Below, piece after piece: positions 13,793 to 18,988 of a stretch of DNA of 18,988 nt (the first letter of the stretch is position 1; each line of letters begins with the position of its first letter). Origin of the DNA: SZUA-254 sp964596065 (GTDB taxonomy: Bacteria; Bacteroidota; Ignavibacteria; UBA10030; SZUA-254); contig CAZQSM010000045.1 of the NCBI GenBank assembly GCA_964596065.1, positions 1 to 18,988 on the forward strand, in the 5' to 3' direction. Under the pieces are notes generated by a model. That model searched no databases, was not told where the DNA came from, and was given only the letters and a program-made list of their open reading frames with translations. Both the position numbers and the translations under genes were made by a program.

Positions 13793-16700
13793 ATGCGCCC
13801 GATCCGTTTCATCCTCCCGCCGCTCGTCCTCGTTTTCGCCTTCATCGCGGCCCCCGATCGGAAAGCGACGGTCCCGTCTCGCTCCTCGACCGTGGACGGG
13901 GTGAGGGAACGCCTCGCGGGCCTCTCCTCCCAGCCGGAGGACGACTGGTTTTTCACGAAGCGCGCCTACCCGCGGTTCGAGCTGCCCGACCGGGTGGCCG
14001 AGAAGCTGGAGCGATCGGCCGCAGTGGTCAAGAAAACCCGGCCGCGGACCGCCGCGACGGCGAGTGCCGCCTGGACCCCGATCGGGCCGACCAACATCGG
14101 CGGCAGGATCACGGCCGTCATCATCCACCCGACAGACGCCAACCTCTTCTACGCCGCCGCCGCCTCCGGGGGGGTGTGGAAGACCACCAATTTCGGTCTG
14201 ACCTGGGCGAACGTGTTCAACGAAAGCTTCTCGATCGGCTCGCTGGCGTTCGACCCGACCGATCCGTCGGTCATCTACGTCGGCACCGGCGAATCGAACC
14301 CGAGCAGCGTCGACACGTATCCCGGCAACGGGCTCTGGAGGTCCACCGACGCGGGGGCGAGCTGGGCCAACCTGGGCCTGGCGGAAACCGGGCACATCGC
14401 GAAGATCGCGGTCAACCCCCTCAACCCGAACACGTTGTACGTGGCGGCGTTCGGCCTCTACCGGACGAAGAACGTCGACAAGGGTGTCTACCGGTCGTTC
14501 GACGCGGGCGCTTCGTGGACCCGGGTGCTCCAGGTCGACTCGATCACGGGGGCGACCGACCTCCAGATCGACCCGGACGACACCGCGAGGGTGATCGCGG
14601 CGACGCACACCTATTATAGGACGCTGCCGACGGTCCAGCGCGGGGGAGCGGGGAGCGGGCTCTATCTCACGACCGACGCCGGCGCCGGCTGGACGCAGGT
14701 GACGTCGGGATTCCCGTTCAATGACGCGAACGTGGGGTCGATTTCGATCGATTACTCGGAGAGCAGCCCCTCGATCGTCTACGCGACGGTTTCGGGCGGC
14801 GGCGGTTTCAACTGGGACGGGGTGTACAAGAGCGTCGACAACGGCGACAATTGGACGAAGGTGTTCAACAATGCCGGGACCTTCTCGGAAGGCCAGGTAT
14901 GGTACAACAACATCCTCAAGGTCCATCCGGCCGATCCGAACATCGTCTGGACCGGGATGACGCAGATGTACAAGTCGGCCAACGGCGGAGCATCGTTCGG
15001 ATTCGCTGCGATCAGCGGAGATTATCACGTAGACCATCACGCGATCGAGTACGCGCCGTCCGACGCGAACAAAATGGTCTTCGGCAATGACGGCGGCATC
15101 TACACCTCCACGGACGGCGGGGCGACCTGGCTTCACGCCGGCAACCTGCCGATCACGCAGTTTTATGCCGGCACCATCGCGGCGCAGAGCCGGTACCACG
15201 TCCTCGGCGGCGCGCAGGACAACTCGACAATGCGGACGCACACGGGCATCGGGAACGACTGGGGGATCATCTTCGGCGGTGACGGGTTCAACTGCGCCGT
15301 CGATCCCACCGATTCGAACATCATTTACGCCGAATACCAGAACGGCGGACTCGTCTACTCGACCGATGGAGGAGTCGGGTGGAGCACCGGCACGAGCGGC
15401 ATCAATTTCGCCGAGCCGGTGAACTGGCAGATGCCGTTCGTCCTCGACGCGCAGAACCCGAAAAAACTCTACGCGGGGACGAACTACCTCTACCGGAGCA
15501 CGAACGGCGCCTCCTCCTGGACGAAGATCTCGCCCCTCCTGACCTACAACCTGGGCGGGTTCTTCAGCACGCTTTCGACGATCGACGTGGCGCCGACCGA
15601 CTCGATGGTGGTCTACGCCGGCACGGGCGACGGGCGTCTCTGGGTCACGACCGACGGCGGAACGGGGTGGACCGACATCGCCTCCGGGCTGCCGCTGCGC
15701 TGGGTTTCGCGCGTCACGGTGGACCATGACAGCGCAAACATCGCCTACGTGACGCTGTCGGGCTTCCGGGAGTACGACAACCAGGGGCACATCTACCGCA
15801 CCACGGACTACGGCGCCTCGTGGACCGACATCGGGACGACCCTCCCCGACATCCCGCTCAACGACGTGCTCGTCGATCCCGATGATCCGTCGACCCTCTT
15901 TGTCGCCTCCGACCTGAACGTGATGCACACGACCGACCTCGGGACGACCTGGGCGGAACTCGGCACCGGATTGCCGGGGGTGACGGTCCACGACATCCAC
16001 ATCCACGCGGCGACCCGGACGCTCGCGGCGTTCACGCACGGACGGTCGGTCTACACGTACGACCTGCCCGCGTCGTACGGCTGGAGCGTCCAGGCGGAGA
16101 TCCAGCCGCGATGGAACCTGCTTTCCAACCCGGTCGATTCGACCGACGCCTCGCTCGCCGCGAATTTTCCGGAGGCCTTGTCGCAGGCGTACACGTTTTC
16201 CGGCGGTTCCTACGCGAGCGGCGGCACGTTGAATCCCGGAACGGGGTACTGGGTGAAGTTCCCCGAGTCCCCCGCCTCGCCCCACTCGTTCACCGGCTCG
16301 CCGATCAGCGCCGACACGATCCCGGTCTTCGAGGGGTGGAACATGATCGGTTCGATCAGTTCGCCGGTCGCGGTCGGCGAGATCACCTCCGATCCGCCGG
16401 GCCTGGTGACCTCGCAGTTTTTCGGGTACCTCGCCGGGTATTACAACGCGACGGCGATCGAGCCGGGGAAGGGGTACTGGGTGAAGGTTTCGGGGGACGG
16501 GGAGCTGATCCTCACCGACGCGCCCGCCGCGACTCCGGGGACCGGAATTGTCGTCAGGGAGATCGCGGAAACGCCCCCGGGCCCCCCGGACGCCGGCACG
16601 ACGCCGGCATCGACGCCCCGGGCGTTCAGGCTGTCGCAGAACTATCCCAACCCGTTCAATCCGGTCACGAACATTTCGTACGCGATTCCGGCCGACGCGC

Positions 16701-16882
16701 GGGTGAGACTCACCGTCGTGAACCTCCTGGGGCAGGAACTTTTCGTGCTGGTCGACGGCGTGCAGGAGGCCGGCGAACACGGCGTGACATTCGACGCCGC
16801 GGGTCTGCCGGGCGGGATCTATCTCTGTTCCATCACGGCCGGGGAATTCTCGGCCGTACGCAAAATGGTGGTGATGAAGTAG
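13793..16882 (+). CDS. Secreted Asp-box (BNR/VPS10-like) protein with tandem GWN/GYW modules and type IX sorting domain
   Basis: The 1029-residue product has a signal peptide (hydrophobic core about 7-20). A linker to about residue 90 leads to AWTPIGPTNIGGR, the start of an Asp-box propeller region with about twelve motifs (STDAGASW, SFDAGASW, SVDNGDNW, STDGGATW, TTDGGTGW, TTDYGASW and others). Residues about 763-905 hold two RWN/GWN...GYWVK modules of the same kind as in the S8 protease. The last 89 residues (from 941) are a type A Por/type IX secretion sorting domain: LSQNYPNPFNPVTNISYAIP, then VVNLLGQEL, then GGIYLC..AGEFSAVRKMVVMK. It should cross the outer membrane by the type IX system and be released or anchored on the surface. 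AGAGGA about nine bases before the ATG supports the start. It lies directly downstream of B2 and may be a target of that regulator; this is speculation. Binding or enzymatic role unknown. Confidence 0.9.
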   Translation: MRPIRFILPPLVLVFAFIAAPDRKATVPSRSSTVDGVRERLAGLSSQPEDDWFFTKRAYPRFELPDRVAEKLERSAAVVKKTRPRTAATASAAWTPIGPTNIGGRITAVIIHPTDANLFYAAAASGGVWKTTNFGLTWANVFNESFSIGSLAFDPTDPSVIYVGTGESNPSSVDTYPGNGLWRSTDAGASWANLGLAETGHIAKIAVNPLNPNTLYVAAFGLYRTKNVDKGVYRSFDAGASWTRVLQVDSITGATDLQIDPDDTARVIAATHTYYRTLPTVQRGGAGSGLYLTTDAGAGWTQVTSGFPFNDANVGSISIDYSESSPSIVYATVSGGGGFNWDGVYKSVDNGDNWTKVFNNAGTFSEGQVWYNNILKVHPADPNIVWTGMTQMYKSANGGASFGFAAISGDYHVDHHAIEYAPSDANKMVFGNDGGIYTSTDGGATWLHAGNLPITQFYAGTIAAQSRYHVLGGAQDNSTMRTHTGIGNDWGIIFGGDGFNCAVDPTDSNIIYAEYQNGGLVYSTDGGVGWSTGTSGINFAEPVNWQMPFVLDAQNPKKLYAGTNYLYRSTNGASSWTKISPLLTYNLGGFFSTLSTIDVAPTDSMVVYAGTGDGRLWVTTDGGTGWTDIASGLPLRWVSRVTVDHDSANIAYVTLSGFREYDNQGHIYRTTDYGASWTDIGTTLPDIPLNDVLVDPDDPSTLFVASDLNVMHTTDLGTTWAELGTGLPGVTVHDIHIHAATRTLAAFTHGRSVYTYDLPASYGWSVQAEIQPRWNLLSNPVDSTDASLAANFPEALSQAYTFSGGSYASGGTLNPGTGYWVKFPESPASPHSFTGSPISADTIPVFEGWNMIGSISSPVAVGEITSDPPGLVTSQFFGYLAGYYNATAIEPGKGYWVKVSGDGELILTDAPAATPGTGIVVREIAETPPGPPDAGTTPASTPRAFRLSQNYPNPFNPVTNISYAIPADARVRLTVVNLLGQELFVLVDGVQEAGEHGVTFDAAGLPGGIYLCSITAGEFSAVRKMVVMK

Positions 16883-16889
16883 ATCTCCG

Positions 16890-16907
16890 GCGGGGGATGA
16901 TCCCCGC
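16890..16907 (+). terminator. GC hairpin just after the Asp-box gene stop
   Basis: GCGGGG and CCCCGC pair around a 6-base loop, 7 bases after the stop codon at 16882. The position suits a terminator, but no U-tract follows. The 184-base gap (16883-17066) otherwise holds only the promoter of the peptidase gene. Confidence 0.35.
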
Positions 16908-16942
16908 GCTGATCGGCGCGCGCTGACCGGCCCGGCCCGTCA

Positions 16943-16971
16943 TTGAATGTTTCGGGCCGATCCGTTATATT
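16943..16971 (+). promoter_or_regulatory. Predicted promoter of the M3 peptidase gene (TTGAAT-17-TATATT)
   Basis: TTGAAT (16943-16948), 17 bases, TATATT (16966-16971) is the best match to a sigma-70 promoter in the window. The transcript would start near 16978 with a leader of about 88 bases before the ATG at 17067. Confidence 0.55.
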
Positions 16972-17066
16972 CCCTCCATCGCCTGCCCATCACGAATCGG
17001 GCCCCGCGAGTGCGCGGGCCGGATCGCCGTTCTCTCACCGCCAGCACCCGATAGGGGACCGCCGCC

Positions 17067-18988
17067 ATGACCAGGACCATTGTCTTCATCAGTTCGCTTA
17101 TGCTGCTCGCAGGATTCGCCTACCAATCAGGAAACCCGCTCCTGGAGGAATGGAACACGCCATTCCAGACCCCCCCGTTCAATTCCATCAGGAGTGAGCA
17201 TTTCCTCCCCGCCTACGAGGAGGGGATGAGGGTCGAGATGGGCGAGGTGGAGGCGATCGCCGGCAATCCCGAACCACCGACCTTCGCGAACACGATCGGC
17301 GCGCTCGAGCAGAGCGGCAGGCTGCTCGATAACGTCTCGAGGGTATTCAACGCCCTGAACGGCGCCAACACCACCGACGAGCTGCAGAAAATATCACAGG
17401 TGATCGAACCCCTGACGACCAAACATAGCGACGACATCAGCCTGAACCCGGGACTCTTCGCCCGCATCAAACTGCTCTACGACGCGAAAGCGACGCTCGG
17501 GTTGAACCCCGAGGAGAACACGCTCCTGGAAAACTATTACCAGAACTTCGTCCGGAGCGGCGCGAACCTCACGGATGAACAGAAGGCCGCGATGCGGAAG
17601 ATCAACGACGAATTGAGCAACCTCTACGTCAGGTTCCGGCAGAACCACCTCAACCAGACCAACGCCGTCGCGCTCGTCATCGACAGGAAGGAAGACCTGG
17701 CAGGCCTGCCTGACGACGTGGTGAGGGCCGCCGCCGACGCGGCCAAGGCGAAAAAGCTGGAAGGGAAGTGGGCGTTTACCCTCCAGAAGCCGAGCTTCCT
17801 CCCGTTCCTGCAGTATTCGGATAACCGAAACCTCCGGGAAGTCGTGTACAGGGCGTACGCGAACCGCGGAAACAACAACGACGAGTATGACAATAAAAAA
17901 ATCATCTCCCGGATCGCGGCGCTCCGGGTGGAACGGGCGAAACTCCTCGGGTACGCGACACCCGCCGACGTCGTGCTGGAGCGGAACATGGCCAAGAAGC
18001 CGGAAAAGGTATACAAGTTCCTGAACGACCTCTGGACGCCCGCCCTGAAGCGGGCGCGGATGGAAGTCGCCGACATGCAGGCGATCGTCGACAGGGATAG
18101 GGGCGGGTTCAAACTCGCGGCCTGGGACTGGTGGTACTACGCCGAGAAGGTGAAAAAGGAGAAATACGCCCTCGACGAGACGATGCTTCGACCCTATTTC
18201 AAGATGGAAAACGTCCGCAAGGGGGCGTTCGACGTGGCCGGGAAGCTCTATGGAATAAGGTTCATCCAGAGAAACGACATCCAGGTCTACGCTCCGGATG
18301 TCGAGGTTTTCGAGGTTCAGGAGGCCGACGGAAAACACCTCGGCATCTTTTATACCGATTACTACCCGCGGGACGGGAAGCGGGCCGGGGCGTGGTCGAG
18401 CAGTTTCCGGAGCCAGTCCAACATGGACGGCAGGTTCGTGACGCCGCTGGTCTATAACGTCGGTAATTTCTCGAAACCCACCGCGGACAAACCGTCCCTG
18501 ATGAGCATCGACGAAGTCCAGACGCTCTTCCACGAGCTCGGGCACGGGCTGAACAGCCTCTTCGGAAACACGGTCTACGCGGGTTCGCGGTCGACGCCGA
18601 GGGATTTCGTTGAACTGCCCTCGCAGGTGATGGAAAACTGGGCGATGGATCCGGCCGTGATGAGCGGGTACGCGGTCCACTACCAGACCGGCGAGCCAAT
18701 ACCGCAGGAGCTGATCGACAAGCTCCAGAAGGCGAAATACTTCAACCAGGGGTTCGAAACGGTGGAGTACCTGGCCGCGTCGTTCCTCGACATGGACTGG
18801 CACACCATGGGCGCGGCGACGGAACCGGACGCGGCATTGTTCGAGAAACAATCGCTCCGGAAGATCGGCCTCATCGACGAGATCCAGCCGCGCTACCAGA
18901 GCACCAATTTCAGCCACATCTTTTCAAGCGACGGCTACGCGGCCGGCTATTACAGTTACGTGTGGGCCGAGGTCCTCGACGCCGACGC
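17067..18988 (+). CDS. M3-family zinc metallopeptidase (peptidyl-dipeptidase Dcp-like), 3' end outside window
   Basis: The frame is open from ATG at 17067 to the window edge (640 full codons); AGGGGA about nine bases upstream supports the start. A signal peptide (about 1-17) points to a periplasmic location. The N-terminal NPLLEEWNTPFQTPPFNSI and EHFLPAYEEGM match the opening of the M3A (oligopeptidase A/Dcp) family, followed by the long helical region. The zinc site is FHELGHG: H489, E490, H493, with the third ligand probably E516 in DFVELPSQVMENW. The downstream SSDGYAAGYYSYVWAEVLDAD is the conserved substrate-binding region of the family. Members cleave short peptides; Dcp-type enzymes remove C-terminal dipeptides. 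Only about the last 60 residues should be missing judging from the usual length near 700. It could finish digestion of peptides made by secreted proteases such as the S8 enzyme in this window. Confidence 0.93.
   Translation, partial: MTRTIVFISSLMLLAGFAYQSGNPLLEEWNTPFQTPPFNSIRSEHFLPAYEEGMRVEMGEVEAIAGNPEPPTFANTIGALEQSGRLLDNVSRVFNALNGANTTDELQKISQVIEPLTTKHSDDISLNPGLFARIKLLYDAKATLGLNPEENTLLENYYQNFVRSGANLTDEQKAAMRKINDELSNLYVRFRQNHLNQTNAVALVIDRKEDLAGLPDDVVRAAADAAKAKKLEGKWAFTLQKPSFLPFLQYSDNRNLREVVYRAYANRGNNNDEYDNKKIISRIAALRVERAKLLGYATPADVVLERNMAKKPEKVYKFLNDLWTPALKRARMEVADMQAIVDRDRGGFKLAAWDWWYYAEKVKKEKYALDETMLRPYFKMENVRKGAFDVAGKLYGIRFIQRNDIQVYAPDVEVFEVQEADGKHLGIFYTDYYPRDGKRAGAWSSSFRSQSNMDGRFVTPLVYNVGNFSKPTADKPSLMSIDEVQTLFHELGHGLNSLFGNTVYAGSRSTPRDFVELPSQVMENWAMDPAVMSGYAVHYQTGEPIPQELIDKLQKAKYFNQGFETVEYLAASFLDMDWHTMGAATEPDAALFEKQSLRKIGLIDEIQPRYQSTNFSHIFSSDGYAAGYYSYVWAEVLDAD

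Noticed and set aside
13568..16780. 1070-codon open frame on the minus strand opposite the second Asp-box gene
   Set aside because: Arg/Val/Gly/Asp-rich composition without domains; it mirrors a well-supported plus-strand gene with signal peptide, Asp boxes and sorting domain. High GC produces such antisense frames.
1..18988. Mobile elements, CRISPR arrays, tRNA or rRNA genes
   Set aside because: No transposase or integrase motif, no regularly spaced repeats, and no tRNA- or rRNA-like stretch was noticed; almost all sequence is explained by coding genes.

Overview
The window is GC-rich bacterial chromosome with almost no spacing between genes. It most likely comes from the Bacteroidota/Ignavibacteria (FCB) assemblage. 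The best clue is the C-terminal domain of the secreted protein at 13793-16882, a type IX secretion (Por) sorting domain of the QNYPNPFNP...KM kind. Supporting clues are the tandem 'GWN...GYWV' C-terminal modules, the Asp-box secreted proteins, and several genes with weak or no Shine-Dalgarno sequence. I cannot name a genus. No rRNA, tRNA, CRISPR array, insertion sequence or phage gene was seen.

Layout. 1-917 (+): the last 55 codons of a type III polyketide synthase, translationally coupled to a class I SAM methyltransferase. 982-4570 (-): a secreted calcineurin-like metallophosphatase and, upstream of it, a secreted subtilisin-family (S8) protease; this pair converges on the methyltransferase with a perfect hairpin between. 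4820-8328 (+), divergent from the protease: a large secreted sortilin/VPS10-like Asp-box protein whose stop codon overlaps the start of a SUI1/YciH translation factor. 8529-13695 (+): a tandemly duplicated two-gene module, A1-B1-A2-B2. 13793-16882 (+): a second Asp-box protein, carrying the sorting domain. 17067 to the end (+): an M3 (Dcp-like) oligopeptidase cut by the window edge.

The most interesting region is A1-B1-A2-B2. The A proteins are paralogous soluble proteins of unknown family; their N-terminal halves faintly resemble sigma-70 region 2, but no canonical region 4 is visible. Each B protein has an N-terminal zinc anti-sigma motif (H-x3-C-x2-C), one transmembrane helix, and a large extracytoplasmic domain with FG-GAP/VCBS-like DxDGDG repeats. 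The arrangement suggests two copies of an undescribed sigma-like/anti-sigma-like envelope-sensing pair. A1 has an unusual leader: a strong Shine-Dalgarno inside a small hairpin serves a 7-codon in-frame mini-ORF that ends just before the A1 start. Three of the four module genes use GTG or TTG starts.

Promoter-like TTGnnn-16/17-TAnnnn elements lie upstream of seven transcription units. The one before the metallophosphatase is so close to its ATG that the mRNA may be leaderless. The gene neighbourhood as a whole is rich in exported proteins (protease, phosphatase, two Asp-box proteins, oligopeptidase), which fits an envelope-sensing regulator in the middle; the functional link is inference.
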